From contig NZ_AUAZ01000007.1 of the NCBI RefSeq assembly GCF_000428985.1, positions 1 to 64,000 of the forward strand: a DNA stretch of 64,000 nt. The letters are read 5' to 3'. The translations under genes were made by a program, and so were the position numbers. The notes below the pieces were generated by a model. It was not told the origin of the DNA. It made no database searches and worked only from the letters and a program-made list of their open reading frames with translations. The stretch's first letter is position 1. Each line of letters opens with the position of its first letter. This DNA is from Marinobacterium litorale DSM 23545. Lineage in GTDB: Bacteria > Pseudomonadota > Gammaproteobacteria > Pseudomonadales > Balneatricaceae. Positions 8,246 through 21,509 of the stretch are shown here, piece by piece.

Positions 8246-11200
8246 TTACGCGGTCCGGCGCTGAATCCAGCTATGGACGTTGGCACCAAGAACCAGCATG
8301 CAGGGCGTCAGTATCAGGGTGAGTAAGGTGGCAAACGCCAACCCTCCGGCGATGGCGCTGGAGAGCTGAGTCCACCACTGGGTCGACGGCGCACCAATAC
8401 CCAGGCTGGGCTCCAGCAGATTAACATTGACGCCCAGCACCATCGGCATCAGCCCCAGAATCGTGGTCAACGCCGTTAATAGTACGGGGCGCAGACGCAG
8501 ACAGCCAGTTTCCAGGGCTGCCTCATAGGGGGAATAACCCTCCCCGAGATGTTGGTTGTAGGTATCGATCAAGACGATGTTGTTGTTCACGACAATGCCG
8601 GCCAGCGCGATAATGCCCATCCCCACCATGACAATACCGAAGGACTGTTGGTTCACCAGCAGGCCGATCAGCACTCCAGCCGTTGAGAACACAATGGCCG
8701 AAAGCACCAGCAGGGTCTGATAGAAGCTATTGAACTGGACCACCAGGATCAGCGTCATCAGCAGGATGGCCACCAGAAAAGCACCACCGAGAAAAGTGGC
8801 TGACTGCTGCTGATCCTCCTGCTCGCCGCCCACCGACAGGCGAACGTCCTCCGGCAGTTCACCCACCTCTGCCCGGAGAGCTGCCAGACGCTCATCGAGC
8901 TGGTAGCCCGGCGCCAGATCCGCCTTCAGCGTAACCGTCCGGGCACCGTCGATACGGCGAATCACACCGGTTTTCTGGGCCGGTTCCAGGGTCACAAACT
9001 GAGACAACGGAACCTGCCCCCGTTCGGTTCGTAGCGTCAAACGCCCCAGCTGATCCAACGTTCGTTGACTGGCCGGAAATCGCACCCGAATATCTACATC
9101 ATCATCCGCGTCCGTGGGCCGGTAAGTGGTCAGCAATAAACCATGGCTGACCAGCTGGATCGCATTACCGATACTGGCAACACTGGCGCCAAAGCGGGCC
9201 GCCGCTTCACGATCCACCTGCAAACGCCATTCGATGCCGGGCAGTACCCGATCGTCCTCCAGGTCGACAAAACCGCCGAGCCGATCCATCGCCGCTCGCG
9301 TCTGCTCCACGGCACGGTAACTGGCATCGGTATCATCGGAGATAAAGTGAAGCTGCACGGGTTTACCTTCTCCCGGCCCCTCTTCCTGCTTACGAAACTC
9401 CAGTTTGAGCCCGGCCAGATCCGCCGTACGCTCCTGCATCTCGGCCAGAATCTTGTTCGCCGGCCGACGTTGCTCCCAGTCGATAAACTGGAACTGGATG
9501 GTCCCGATCACATCGGCCTGCTGCTGGCTGTTTGCCGATGCCTGAGAACGCGCATAGAGTGCTTCCAACTCCGGCATTCCCTGCAGTCGCTTTTCAACCC
9601 GTTTCAGCAAGGCGTCACGCTCATAAATCGACAGATCGCCCCGGGCATGAACCACCACCTGGGCGGAGTCCGGTTCGATCTCGGGGAAGAATTCGACGCC
9701 ATGATTGAACAGCGCGTAAGCCACATAGACCGCCACCATCACACCCAGTAAAGCGGTCAGGGTCGAGCCGGGAACGCGCAACAGGCGCGCTAATACATGG
9801 CGGTAATGTCGTGACAGACGATTAGACCTGGGTTTGATCACACTGGCTTGGCCGCCGGCGAGACTACCCATCACCGGCAGGAAAATCAGTGCCATGGCCA
9901 GGGAGGCCAGCAGGCAAACCATCACCGTGGCCGGCAGGTATTTCATAAACTCACCGACCACACCGGGCCAGAACAGCAGCGGCAGAAACACCATCAACGT
10001 GGTAATGGTAGACGCGATCACCGGCCAGCTCATCCGAATCGAGGCCTGCTGCCACGCCTCCGCCGGAGATAAGCCCGCTTCCCGGTTACGATCCGCCAGT
10101 TCAGACACAACGATCGCGCCATCCACCAGCATCCCCGCCACCAGGATCAGGGAGAACAGCACGATGATATTGAGCGTGAAACCCATCAGCTGAATCATCA
10201 GCAAGCCGGCCAGGAAAGCGCCGGGGATTGTCATGCCCACGAGCAATGCCGGACGTGGCCCCATGGCCAGCAGCATAACGATCAGGACCAGTAACACCGC
10301 TGTCAGTACGTTATTCAAAAGATCGGACAGCAGCTCTTTAACCTCGATCGACTGGTCGGTGATGTAGGTCACTTCCAGCCCCTCGGGCAGACGCGGACCG
10401 GCCTTCTCGATCAACGTTTTCACCTGATCGATGGTATCCACAATATTGGCCCCGGCACGCTTGGAGACCTCAAGCACCACCGCCGGTTGACCACTTAGGC
10501 GAGCGAAGCCCTCGGGGTCCTTGAAGCTACGGCGAATCCGCGCCACATCCTCAACGGTCACCACCGAGTCGCCCACCACTTTCACCGGCATCTGCATCAT
10601 ATCCTGCAGATCCGCTACCACGCCCGGTACTTTCAGTGTCATCCGGCCGGCACCGGTATCGATGCTACCGGCCGCCACCAACTGGTTATTATTGGTCACC
10701 AGCGAATAAAGGACACCGTAATCGATGCCATAACTGTCGAGTACCTGAAGGTCGACAATGATCTCCAGCAGGTCCTCGCGGTCGCCGCCGATATCCACCT
10801 CCAGCACTTCCGGTATGGCTTCTATTTCGTCACGTAATTGACGGGCCAGATAGACCAGCTGCTCGACCGGCATCGGGCCGGAGAGACCCACCGTGAACAC
10901 CGGGAACTCGGAGATATTAATCTCATTAACACTCGGCTCTTCGGCCTCATCCGGCAGATCACTTTTAACCGTATCCACCTTTTCACGCACATCGAGCAAC
11001 GCGGTTTTGGGATCAAACCCGGCATCAAATTCGAGCATTACCGAGGCGTGGCCTTCACTGGCGTAACCGGTCATCTCCTTGATCCCCTCCAGCGAGCGCA
11101 GCTCCTGCTCCAGTGGCCGAACCAGAAGGCGTTCCGCATCCTCCGGGCTGACACCCTGCAAGGCAACGGAGATATAGATCAAGGGAATGGTGACGTCCGG

Positions 11201-11314
11201 ATTGGCTTCGCGGGGCAGTGTATTGAACGCCGTTACCCCGCCGGCGATGATCAGAAACAGCATCAGCATCGTCGCACGAGAGCGGGCCAACGCCGCACGG
11301 ATGATGGCCGCCAT
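8246..11314 (-). CDS. RND-family efflux pump inner-membrane transporter
   Basis: A 1022-aa RND (AcrB-like) proton-driven exporter. One membrane helix at residues 13-30, a large periplasmic domain, a central block of helices (about 335-480), a second periplasmic domain and a final helix block give the usual duplicated layout. The TM4 signature reads GMLVDGAIVV (D398, G399). AcrB has two aspartates there (D407-D408), so only the first is kept. The start codon shares one base with the stop of the upstream fusion protein (TAATG), so the pair is coupled. Substrate cannot be told. No TolC-type outer-membrane gene is adjacent, so a shared channel is likely. Confidence 0.93.
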   Translation of the reverse strand: MAAIIRAALARSRATMLMLFLIIAGGVTAFNTLPREANPDVTIPLIYISVALQGVSPEDAERLLVRPLEQELRSLEGIKEMTGYASEGHASVMLEFDAGFDPKTALLDVREKVDTVKSDLPDEAEEPSVNEINISEFPVFTVGLSGPMPVEQLVYLARQLRDEIEAIPEVLEVDIGGDREDLLEIIVDLQVLDSYGIDYGVLYSLVTNNNQLVAAGSIDTGAGRMTLKVPGVVADLQDMMQMPVKVVGDSVVTVEDVARIRRSFKDPEGFARLSGQPAVVLEVSKRAGANIVDTIDQVKTLIEKAGPRLPEGLEVTYITDQSIEVKELLSDLLNNVLTAVLLVLIVMLLAMGPRPALLVGMTIPGAFLAGLLMIQLMGFTLNIIVLFSLILVAGMLVDGAIVVSELADRNREAGLSPAEAWQQASIRMSWPVIASTITTLMVFLPLLFWPGVVGEFMKYLPATVMVCLLASLAMALIFLPVMGSLAGGQASVIKPRSNRLSRHYRHVLARLLRVPGSTLTALLGVMVAVYVAYALFNHGVEFFPEIEPDSAQVVVHARGDLSIYERDALLKRVEKRLQGMPELEALYARSQASANSQQQADVIGTIQFQFIDWEQRRPANKILAEMQERTADLAGLKLEFRKQEEGPGEGKPVQLHFISDDTDASYRAVEQTRAAMDRLGGFVDLEDDRVLPGIEWRLQVDREAAARFGASVASIGNAIQLVSHGLLLTTYRPTDADDDVDIRVRFPASQRTLDQLGRLTLRTERGQVPLSQFVTLEPAQKTGVIRRIDGARTVTLKADLAPGYQLDERLAALRAEVGELPEDVRLSVGGEQEDQQQSATFLGGAFLVAILLMTLILVVQFNSFYQTLLVLSAIVFSTAGVLIGLLVNQQSFGIVMVGMGIIALAGIVVNNNIVLIDTYNQHLGEGYSPYEAALETGCLRLRPVLLTALTTILGLMPMVLGVNVNLLEPSLGIGAPSTQWWTQLSSAIAGGLAFATLLTLILTPCMLVLGANVHSWIQRRTA

Positions 11315-12426
11315 TACTGAACTCCCGAACCATCGCGCGAATCGGTACCGGCACTGACCGGCTCGACCTTCTGCCCAAGCTCGGCAAAGCCCGCCCCCAC
11401 GGTGATTAGACGCACCTGGCTTGGCAGACCGCTGACCCAGGCACGTGACTTATCCAGACTGAGGATCGTCACCGGGGCAAAACGCACCCGGTCCTGCTCA
11501 TCGAGCACCCTTACACCAACCTCGCCGTCGTCATCCAGGGTCAGTAAGGCCGGCGAAAAGGCATGGGCGGGTTCAGCACCGGTGGTAATCTCCATAGAGG
11601 CACTGCCACCGGCTATCCGCAGAAGATCAGGGTTATCCACCAATGCCTCGACCTGGTAGCTGCGCGTTGCTTCATCGGCAAGGTAGGCCACGTAGCTGAC
11701 GTGGCCGCTAAGGGTCTGGCCATCGAGGAGTCTCACCACTACCGCTTGTCCGACCTCAAGCCGACCCACCTCCTGCTGCGGGGCCTGTGCCGTTACCTTG
11801 AGCTTGTCAATGGCGACCAAGCGGCCCCAGATCTCGCCCACCGCGAGGTAATCGCCCGGGTCCACACTGATCTGATCGATAATCCCGGCAAAGGGGGCGG
11901 TGGGACGGGTGCGCTTGAGCGCAAGGCGTGCGTTTTCTACCGCCAGCCGCGCGTTGGCGACTTCACTGGTCAGGCGCATCACTTCATTCTCAGTGCTACC
12001 GCCGGTGGCATTAAGGCGACGATTAACGGCCAGATCACGCTCTTTATAGGCAAGATCCGCCTCTGCCTGATCCAGTTGCGCCTGACGACTCTCGGGATCG
12101 AGCTTTAATAAAACCGTGCCCGCTTCCACACTGGAGCCCTGGGAGACTGGTTTCCCCAGCACGGCTGCGGCGATCTCGGCACGCAGATCGACCTGTGCGT
12201 TCGGGGTGACCTGCCCCTGAAGGATCAGGGTACGCTCGAACGACTGCGCTTCGCTGGATGTGGCCTCCACCGATAACAAGCCCGACTCGGCTGCCTCAGC
12301 CGGCGCCGGTGAATCAACCTGAGCACTCTTAACCTCAAACTGGAGCAACCAGAACAGCACTGCGACGAGTAAAGCAAGATAAACAACCGTGCGTACAATC
12401 GATCCTATCCGTGGCGAGCTGGCCAT
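11314..12426 (-). CDS. RND efflux membrane-fusion (adaptor) protein
   Basis: Periplasmic adaptor linking the RND pump to an outer-membrane channel. The 370-aa product starts with an uncleaved-looking membrane anchor (about residues 10-27). It continues with a lipoyl-type half domain (TLILQGQVTPNAQVDLRAEI), an alpha-helical hairpin rich in Ala, Glu and Arg (about 115-165), the second lipoyl half (APFAGIIDQISVDPGDYLAVG) and a beta-barrel. I start at the ATG at 12426, which has AGGAG 5 nt upstream, rather than the in-frame GTG at 12432. It is the first gene of the pair. The gap to the atp terminator upstream is short, so the promoter must lie between about 12427 and 12497. Confidence 0.92.
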   Translation of the reverse strand: MASSPRIGSIVRTVVYLALLVAVLFWLLQFEVKSAQVDSPAPAEAAESGLLSVEATSSEAQSFERTLILQGQVTPNAQVDLRAEIAAAVLGKPVSQGSSVEAGTVLLKLDPESRQAQLDQAEADLAYKERDLAVNRRLNATGGSTENEVMRLTSEVANARLAVENARLALKRTRPTAPFAGIIDQISVDPGDYLAVGEIWGRLVAIDKLKVTAQAPQQEVGRLEVGQAVVVRLLDGQTLSGHVSYVAYLADEATRSYQVEALVDNPDLLRIAGGSASMEITTGAEPAHAFSPALLTLDDDGEVGVRVLDEQDRVRFAPVTILSLDKSRAWVSGLPSQVRLITVGAGFAELGQKVEPVSAGTDSRDGSGVQ

Positions 12427-12497
12427 TCTCACTCCTGAGTCTGTTTGGAGAAGTCTGTTTCAATACTACCGCTAAGGGATGACAGCCACAAAACGTA

Positions 12498-12523
12498 AAA
12501 AAGGCAGCCGAAGCTGCCTTTTT
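12498..12523 (-). terminator. Intrinsic terminator of the atp operon
   Basis: An 11-bp perfect stem, AAAAAGGCAGC / GCTGCCTTTTT, with loop CGAA lies 22 nt past the atpC stop. It has T runs on both strands, so it can also stop transcription from the other side. Confidence 0.92.
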
Positions 12524-12544
12524 CTAATGCGCAAAGGGGCTGTT

Positions 12545-12970
12545 TTATTTGCCTGCTTTGCGGCGAATCTGCTGCAGTGTACGGAGCTGCGCCGCAGCTT
12601 CCGCCAGCTGAGCGGCTGCCCGGGAGTACTCAAACTCGCCGGATTTATCAGCCATCGCATGCTCTGCGTGCTTCTTGGCTTCGATAGCCGCAGCCTCACT
12701 CAGATCGGCGGCGTGGGCGGCTGTATCCGCCAGTACCGTGATCTTGTGGGGCTGAACCTCGAGAAAACCACCAGACACGTAAAACACGTCTTCCTCACCG
12801 CCCTGCTTACGCAGTTCGACAGGGCCTGGTTTCAGTTCCGTCAGAAGCGGAGCGTGACCCGGGTATACACCCAGATCACCCAGGCTACCTGTTGCGGAGA
12901 CGAATTCGATCAGGCCGGAGAAGATCTCCTCCTCGGCGCTCACGATATCGCAATGAACAGTCATAGCCAT
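12545..12970 (-). CDS. atpC: ATP synthase epsilon subunit (F1)
   Basis: Epsilon is part of the rotating F1 stalk and inhibits ATP hydrolysis. The 141-aa product has the N-terminal beta-sandwich ([28 protein letters not shown]) and a C-terminal helical hairpin rich in Ala and Glu. It is the last gene of the nine-gene atp operon, 35 nt after atpD, and is followed by a strong terminator. Confidence 0.97.
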   Translation of the reverse strand: MAMTVHCDIVSAEEEIFSGLIEFVSATGSLGDLGVYPGHAPLLTELKPGPVELRKQGGEEDVFYVSGGFLEVQPHKITVLADTAAHAADLSEAAAIEAKKHAEHAMADKSGEFEYSRAAAQLAEAAAQLRTLQQIRRKAGK

Positions 12971-13005
12971 CTTCTTTACCTCTTAAAGGTTTCTGGCAGA
13001 ACCGC

Positions 13006-14415
<1,410 letters not shown>

Positions 14416-14440
14416 TTAACATTTAAACCTGTTCACTGCA

Positions 14441-15304
14441 TCAAACAGCAGCAGCACCACCGACGATCTCGGAGATTTCCTGAGTAATCGCCGCCTGACG
14501 GGCTTTGTTGTAAACCAGTTGCAGCTCATCGATCAGGTTGCCGGCGTTATCTGTTGCGTTCTTCATCGCCAGCATACGTGCTGCCTGTTCACAGGCGTTA
14601 TTCTCAACCACTGCCTGGTACACCAGAGACTCGATGTAACGCTTGAGCAGGCCGTTCAGCAGCTCTTTAGCGTCCGGTTCGTACAGGTAGTCCCAGTGGT
14701 GGCTGAGCTTCTCTTCGTCTTCACCTGCCTTCAGCGGCAACAGCTGCTCGACAGCGGGCTTCTGGGTCATCGTGTTTACAAAATCGTTAGACACGATGAA
14801 CAGCTTATCCAGTTTGCCTTCGTCATAGCTGTCCAGCATCACCTTCACGGAGCCCAGCAGCTGGCCAAGCTCGGGTGCATCACCCAGCCCGCCTTTCGCT
14901 GCCACGACGTTGCCGCCGTAGTTCCGGAAGAAGCTGATTGCCTTGGAGCCCAGTGCGCAGATATCGACCTCGACACTCTGCTGATTGAACTCTTTCATCT
15001 TGGCAATGGCTGCCTTGAACATGTTGACGTTCAGGCCGCCACATAGGCCGCGGTCAGAAGCGACGATAATAAAACCGACGCGCTTGACCTCACGCTCCTG
15101 CATGTAGAGGTGACGGTATTCAGGATTGGCTTTGGCCAAGTGCTGAACCACACCACGGATGCTCTGGGCGTACGGACGTGAAGACTGCATGCGATCCTGG
15201 GCCTTGCGCATTTTCGACGCAGCAACCATTTCCATGGCGCTGGTGATCTTGCGCGTGCTGCCGATGCTCGCGATTTGCGTCTTAATCTCTTTTCCGACTG
15301 CCAT
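14441..15304 (-). CDS. atpG: ATP synthase gamma subunit (F1 rotor)
   Basis: Central rotor shaft of F1. The 287-aa product starts with [27 protein letters not shown] and ends with [33 protein letters not shown]. Together these form the paired terminal helices of the coiled-coil shaft and contain the family signature near the C-terminus. It lies between atpA (68 nt upstream) and atpD (37 nt downstream). Confidence 0.98.
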   Translation of the reverse strand: MAVGKEIKTQIASIGSTRKITSAMEMVAASKMRKAQDRMQSSRPYAQSIRGVVQHLAKANPEYRHLYMQEREVKRVGFIIVASDRGLCGGLNVNMFKAAIAKMKEFNQQSVEVDICALGSKAISFFRNYGGNVVAAKGGLGDAPELGQLLGSVKVMLDSYDEGKLDKLFIVSNDFVNTMTQKPAVEQLLPLKAGEDEEKLSHHWDYLYEPDAKELLNGLLKRYIESLVYQAVVENNACEQAARMLAMKNATDNAGNLIDELQLVYNKARQAAITQEISEIVGGAAAV

Positions 15305-15372
15305 AGTTCCGCCTATTAAACTTGTCTTAGTTCAGGCCGGTCAGAGACCGGCCCCGGCTCACAAAGGAGCAC

Positions 15373-16917
15373 TTACCAAGTTTGGGTAGACTTGAACTTT
15401 TCGATGCCGGCTTTGAAGGACGCAGCGATTTCGTCGTTGTAATCGCCCTTCTCGTTGACCTTCGCCATCAGATCAGCGTGTTCGCTGTTGAAGTAGGAGA
15501 TCAGAGCCGCTTCGAAAGCACCGATTTTGTCCAGTTCCACGTCTTTCAGGAAACCTTCGTTCGCCGCGTACAGGCTCAGGCCCATCTCAGCGACGGACAT
15601 CGGCGAGTACTGCTTCTGCTTCATCAGCTCGGTAACAGCCTGACCATGCTCCAGCTGAGCACGGGTCGCTTCATCGAGGTCGGAAGCGAACTGAGCGAAA
15701 GCCGCCAACTCACGGTACTGCGCCAGAGCCAGACGAACACCACCACCGAGTTTCTTGATGATCTTGGTCTGTGCTGAACCACCAACACGGGATACGGAAA
15801 GACCCGCGTTGATCGCCGGACGTACACCGGAGTTGAACAGGCTGGTTTCCAGGAAGATCTGACCGTCGGTAATGGAGATTACGTTGGTCGGTACGAACGC
15901 GGAAACGTCACCACCCTGGGTTTCGATGATCGGCAGCGCGGTCAGAGAACCGGTCTGGCCTTTCACTTCACCGTTGGTGAACTGCTCTACGTAGTCGGCA
16001 TTGACGCGCGCAGCACGCTCGAGCAGACGGGAGTGCAGGTAGAAAACGTCACCCGGGTAAGCTTCACGACCCGGCGGACGACGCAGCAGCAGGGAGATCT
16101 GACGATACGCCCAGGCCTGCTTGGTCAGGTCATCATAGATGATCAGGGCATCTTCACCGCGGTCGCGGAAGTATTCGCCCATGGTTGCGCCGGCGTACGG
16201 TGCCAGATACTGCATGGCAGCCGGATCAGCCGCACCTGCGGCGATCACGATAGTGTGATCCATGGCGCCGTGCTCTTCGAGCTTGCGCACCACGTTAGCG
16301 ATAGTGGACTGCTTCTGACCGATGGCAACGTAGATACACTTGATGCCAGTGTTCTTCTGGTTGATGATCGCATCGATCGCGATCGCGGTCTTACCGATCT
16401 GACGGTCACCGATGATCAGCTCACGCTGACCGCGGCCAACCGGGACCATGGCGTCGATCGCTTTCAGACCGATCTGAACCGGCTGATCAACCGACTGACG
16501 GGCGATAACGCCCGGTGCTACTTTTTCTACGGCGTCGGTCAGCTTGGTTTCAACCGGACCTTTACCATCGATCGGGTTACCCAGCGCGTCTACAACGCGA
16601 CCAAGCAGTTCCGGACCGACCGGTACTTCCAGGATACGACCGGTACAACGAGCGGTCATACCTTCGACCAGAGTCTGGTAGTCGCCCAGTACTACGGCGC
16701 CGACAGAGTCACGCTCCAGGTTCAGTGCCATACCGTAGACACCGCCCGGGAATTCGATCATTTCACCGTACATAACGTCGGCGAGACCGTGGATCAGGAT
16801 GATACCGTCGGAAACGCTGACGATCGTGCCCTCATTACGGGCTTCAGAAGTCACATCGAGCTTCTCGATGCGCTTCTTGAGAATCTCGCTGATCTCAGAT
16901 GGATTCAGTTGCTGCAT
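15373..16917 (-). CDS. atpA: ATP synthase alpha subunit (F1)
   Basis: Non-catalytic nucleotide-binding subunit of F1. The 514-aa product has the P-loop [13 protein letters not shown] (about residues 170-182) and the alpha/beta signature [14 protein letters not shown]. It starts with [20 protein letters not shown], which fits the gammaproteobacterial form. It follows atpH by 15 nt. A long open frame on the opposite strand (16033-17151) mirrors its codon bias and is not a gene. Confidence 0.98.
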   Translation of the reverse strand: MQQLNPSEISEILKKRIEKLDVTSEARNEGTIVSVSDGIILIHGLADVMYGEMIEFPGGVYGMALNLERDSVGAVVLGDYQTLVEGMTARCTGRILEVPVGPELLGRVVDALGNPIDGKGPVETKLTDAVEKVAPGVIARQSVDQPVQIGLKAIDAMVPVGRGQRELIIGDRQIGKTAIAIDAIINQKNTGIKCIYVAIGQKQSTIANVVRKLEEHGAMDHTIVIAAGAADPAAMQYLAPYAGATMGEYFRDRGEDALIIYDDLTKQAWAYRQISLLLRRPPGREAYPGDVFYLHSRLLERAARVNADYVEQFTNGEVKGQTGSLTALPIIETQGGDVSAFVPTNVISITDGQIFLETSLFNSGVRPAINAGLSVSRVGGSAQTKIIKKLGGGVRLALAQYRELAAFAQFASDLDEATRAQLEHGQAVTELMKQKQYSPMSVAEMGLSLYAANEGFLKDVELDKIGAFEAALISYFNSEHADLMAKVNEKGDYNDEIAASFKAGIEKFKSTQTW

Positions 16918-16932
16918 TGTTATTCCTCACAC

Positions 16933-17469
16933 TCAGGAATTCATCGCTTCGGCCAGTTTCGCCAGTCGTGCACGAACAGAACCGTCGATCACAAGGTCGT
17001 TAGAGCGAATCACGACGCCACCGAGGATGGATTTGTCCACCTTGGAGGTCATTTTCACTTCACGTCCCAACTTGGTGCTGAGCGCCTGAGCCAGTTTTTG
17101 CTGCTGCGAATCATCAAGTTCATAGGCAGTGGTCAGATCGATATCGACTGACTTCTGCTGAGCAGCTTTAAGCTGCTCGAACTGCAGAGCAATTTCCGGG
17201 AGCAGCGCGAGACGCTGTTTTTCAGCCAGCAAGAACGCGAAGTTCTTGCCGGCGTCATCCATCTGCGCTTCGCAAACGGAGATCAGCACCTCGGCCTTCT
17301 GCTCATACGTCAGGGCCGGATTGTTAAGCACCTGGGCCATCGCGCTGTCCTGAACCACTTGCGCGGCGACGGACAGCATGTTTGACCACTGATCGAGGTT
17401 GCCCTTGTCCAGAGCATATTCGAACGCTGCTTTGGTGTAGGGCCGAGCGACTGTATTGAGTTCAGCCAT
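16933..17469 (-). CDS. atpH: ATP synthase delta subunit
   Basis: Delta connects the top of F1 to the b-subunit peripheral stalk. The 178-aa product has the N-terminal helical domain ([18 protein letters not shown]) and the C-terminal signature region [30 protein letters not shown]. Length and position between atpF and atpA are standard. Confidence 0.97.
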   Translation of the reverse strand: MAELNTVARPYTKAAFEYALDKGNLDQWSNMLSVAAQVVQDSAMAQVLNNPALTYEQKAEVLISVCEAQMDDAGKNFAFLLAEKQRLALLPEIALQFEQLKAAQQKSVDIDLTTAYELDDSQQQKLAQALSTKLGREVKMTSKVDKSILGGVVIRSNDLVIDGSVRARLAKLAEAMNS

Positions 17470-17481
17470 CGTAAACCTCGC

Positions 17482-17952
17482 TTAAAGCTCCGCGGCCAGT
17501 TTCTCAACCAGCTGTGCGTGTGCTTTCTCGTCAACAGAGGCTTCCAGAATCTTTTCGGCACCGGCGATTGCCAGCGTAGCCACCTGAGCGCGGAGTACTT
17601 CCTTCGCCCGGTTAACTTCCTGTTCGATTTCAGCCTGAGCGGAAGCTTTCACACGGTCAGCTTCTTCACGTGCCTGCTCTTTGGCTTCATCGATGATCTG
17701 GTTAGCCCGCTTGTTGGCCTGTTCAATGATGGCGGCTGCCTCTTCCTTGCTTTTACGCATGTCTGCGGCGGCTTTTTCTTGAGCCAGTCGCAGGTCACGT
17801 TCAGCACGGTCGGCCGCATCAAGACCTTCGGCAATCTTCTTCTTACGCTCAGCCAGCGCGCCGGTGATCGGCGGCCAGACGTATTTCATGCAAAATACGA
17901 CGAAGAGGAAGAATGCAATGGCCTGACCAATGATGGTGAGATTGATATTCAC
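17482..17952 (-). CDS. atpF: ATP synthase b subunit (Fo peripheral stalk)
   Basis: The 156-aa product has one N-terminal membrane helix ([20 protein letters not shown]), then a long charged coiled coil rich in Ala, Glu, Lys and Arg, which forms the peripheral stalk as a dimer. It lies 70 nt after atpE and 12 nt before atpH. Confidence 0.97.
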   Translation of the reverse strand: MNINLTIIGQAIAFFLFVVFCMKYVWPPITGALAERKKKIAEGLDAADRAERDLRLAQEKAAADMRKSKEEAAAIIEQANKRANQIIDEAKEQAREEADRVKASAQAEIEQEVNRAKEVLRAQVATLAIAGAEKILEASVDEKAHAQLVEKLAAEL

Positions 17953-18022
17953 GCCATTACCTCTCGCGGTTGTTGTGTAAGTAGTAGTTACCCGACATGG
18001 GGTAAAACGCCATTTCTACTTA

Positions 18023-18280
<258 letters not shown>

Positions 18281-18333
18281 TTAAAGTTTCAAGTTCAAAA
18301 GGTTTGTAACAAACTCGCGTAATTCGTGCCCGA

Positions 18334-19639
<1,306 letters not shown>

Positions 19640-19684
19640 ACTCCGCCCTATTTCAGACGCAAAGTACCCGTAAATAGCGGCCAG

Positions 19685-19713
19685 ATTATAGGGGCTAAGG
19701 GGCCTGCACTCAA
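19685..19713 (-). promoter_or_regulatory. Sigma70 promoter of the atp operon
   Basis: On the minus strand TTGAGT (19713-19708), a 17-nt spacer and a perfect TATAAT (19690-19685) lie about 46 nt before the atpI ATG. This is the best sigma70 promoter match I found in the window and fits strong constitutive expression. The rest of the gap to parB (19714-19813) holds no clear feature. Confidence 0.75.
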
Positions 19714-19813
19714 CAAAAGGTTACAGCTTTTGCACTAAGGTCTTACCGGACAGGGTTGAAAGTCCAAACTCTGAACCCCAATGAACGGCCGCGTGCAGGT
19801 AAATCTCAGGTCG

Positions 19814-20698
19814 CTAGCTCAGCAACTGAAGAATCGCATCCAGCTCCTCTTCGGACTTGAAGCTCAGACTGATTTTCCCCTTCCCTGCCGCATTCGCACG
19901 TACCTCTACGGGTACCGAGAAGCGCCGTGAAAGCTCACTGGAGAGTGTTTTACAGCGCTCGTTGGGCTCCGGTTTCGGCTTAGGCTCGGGACGCCCTTCA
20001 GCGATTTTTCGCACCAGCGCTTCGGTTTGTCGTACCGATAATCCCTTGGCAACGACCTCATTGGCCGCCTCTATCTGTCGTTCCGCTTCCAGCGGCAACA
20101 GCGCCCGGGCATGACCCATCTCCATGTCACCGTATTCCAGCATCCGTTTGACCTCATCGGTCAGATTCATCAGCCGCAATAAATTGGTGATCGTTGAGCG
20201 TGATTTGCCGACGGCGTCCGCCACCTGCTGCTGGGTCAGCTCGAATTCTGTCTGCAACCGGTGAAGCGCGATCGCTTCTTCCATCGGATTGAGATTTTCG
20301 CGCTGAATGTTTTCGATCAGCGCCATGGCGATGGCAGCTTCATCAGGCACATCACGGATGACCACCGGGATGGTATCGAGCCCGGCCATCTGCGCGGCGC
20401 GCCAACGACGCTCGCCAGCGATAATCTCGTACATCTCCTCGTCAACCGGACGAATCACGATGGGCTGCATCACACCCTGGGCCTGAATCGATGCCGCCAG
20501 TTCTTCAAGCGCCTGAGGTTCCAGATCACGACGTGGTTGATAGCGACCACGCTGAATGCGATTCAGTGGCATCGCCATCAACTCCGCGCCGGGCTTTGCT
20601 GCCGCCGGCTGATCGACGCTCACTTCCTCCGCATCAGGACTGACGCTGGAAAGCAGTGCATCGAGTCCTCGCCCCAAACCGCGTTTTTTAACCGCCAT
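19814..20698 (-). CDS. parB: ParB, parS-binding chromosome segregation protein
   Basis: ParB loads at parS sites, spreads as a CTP-dependent clamp and is moved by ParA. The 294-aa product opens with KKRGLGRGLDALL, has the CTP-binding motif GERRWRAAQMAGLDTIPV (about residues 95-112), a helix-turn-helix (LTQQQVADAVGKSRSTITNLLRL) and a C-terminal dimerisation segment. It starts 2 nt after parA ends. Probable parS targets are at 39455-39509 in this same window. Confidence 0.97.
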   Translation of the reverse strand: MAVKKRGLGRGLDALLSSVSPDAEEVSVDQPAAAKPGAELMAMPLNRIQRGRYQPRRDLEPQALEELAASIQAQGVMQPIVIRPVDEEMYEIIAGERRWRAAQMAGLDTIPVVIRDVPDEAAIAMALIENIQRENLNPMEEAIALHRLQTEFELTQQQVADAVGKSRSTITNLLRLMNLTDEVKRMLEYGDMEMGHARALLPLEAERQIEAANEVVAKGLSVRQTEALVRKIAEGRPEPKPKPEPNERCKTLSSELSRRFSVPVEVRANAAGKGKISLSFKSEEELDAILQLLS

Positions 20699-20700
20699 CG

Positions 20701-21507
20701 TCAGTCGTCCTGTTCCGTAGCCATCGCTTTGGGTGCCTGTTCCTGATCCGTTCGCCGAATCAACTCGCCGGCCAATGCCAGATAAGCCAGGGCACCGCGT
20801 GAATTCTTATCGTACTGTAAAGCCGGCATCCCATGGCTGGGTGCCTCCGCCAGACGCACATTGCGCGGGATCACCGTCCGGTAAACACGCTCTCCAAAAT
20901 ATTCCACCAGGTGATCAGAGACATCTTTGGTCAAACTCATGCGCGGATCGAACATGGTGCGCAGAATACCTTCGATTCGGAGCTTGGGATTGAGCCGTTT
21001 GTTGATCTTGTCGATGGTTCCAACCAATGCACTGATCCCTTCGAGTGCATAGTATTCGCACTGCATCGGGATAATAACGCCGTGGGATGCTGACAGCGCA
21101 TTGACCGTGAGCAGGTTCAACGACGGAGGGTTGTCGATCAAAATAAAATCGTAACGTTCAAGCAGTGGCATCAGCGCCATTTTAAGCCTGAACTCGCGCC
21201 GCGGCAGTTGAAGGAGCTCCACTTCCGCCGCTGTTAAATCGCCATTCGCGCCCAGCAGGTCGTAACCGCACGGCAATCCGGTAACCAACGCATCCTCTGC
21301 ACTGGCCTGATCCGTCAGTACTTCGTAAACGGAGGTTTCCAACTGATGCTTATCGCTACCGCTCCCCATGGTGGCATTGCCCTGGGGGTCCAGGTCGATC
21401 AGTAACACCCGCTTTTTGGTTGCGGCCAGTGATGCAGCAAGATTGACACAGGTCGTGGTCTTGCCGACACCGCCCTTCTGGTTGGTGATCGTGAGGATCT
21501 TCGCCAC
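20701..21507 (-). CDS. parA: ParA, chromosome partitioning ATPase
   Basis: Deviant-Walker ATPase that forms a DNA-bound gradient to move ParB-parS complexes. The 268-aa product begins MAKILTITNQKGGVGKTTTC with the signature Lys of the deviant Walker A motif, followed by LLIDLDPQGNATMG and DFILIDNPPSLNLLT. No N-terminal DNA-binding domain is present, as is usual for chromosomal ParA. It lies 2 nt after rsmG and 2 nt before parB, in the common mnmG-rsmG-parA-parB order. Confidence 0.98.
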   Translation of the reverse strand: MAKILTITNQKGGVGKTTTCVNLAASLAATKKRVLLIDLDPQGNATMGSGSDKHQLETSVYEVLTDQASAEDALVTGLPCGYDLLGANGDLTAAEVELLQLPRREFRLKMALMPLLERYDFILIDNPPSLNLLTVNALSASHGVIIPMQCEYYALEGISALVGTIDKINKRLNPKLRIEGILRTMFDPRMSLTKDVSDHLVEYFGERVYRTVIPRNVRLAEAPSHGMPALQYDKNSRGALAYLALAGELIRRTDQEQAPKAMATEQDD

Positions 21508-21509
21508 GC

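Noticed and set aside
16033-17151. 372-codon open frame opposite atpA and atpH
   Set aside because: It mirrors the strong codon bias of atpA, spans two real genes and has no recognisable protein features.
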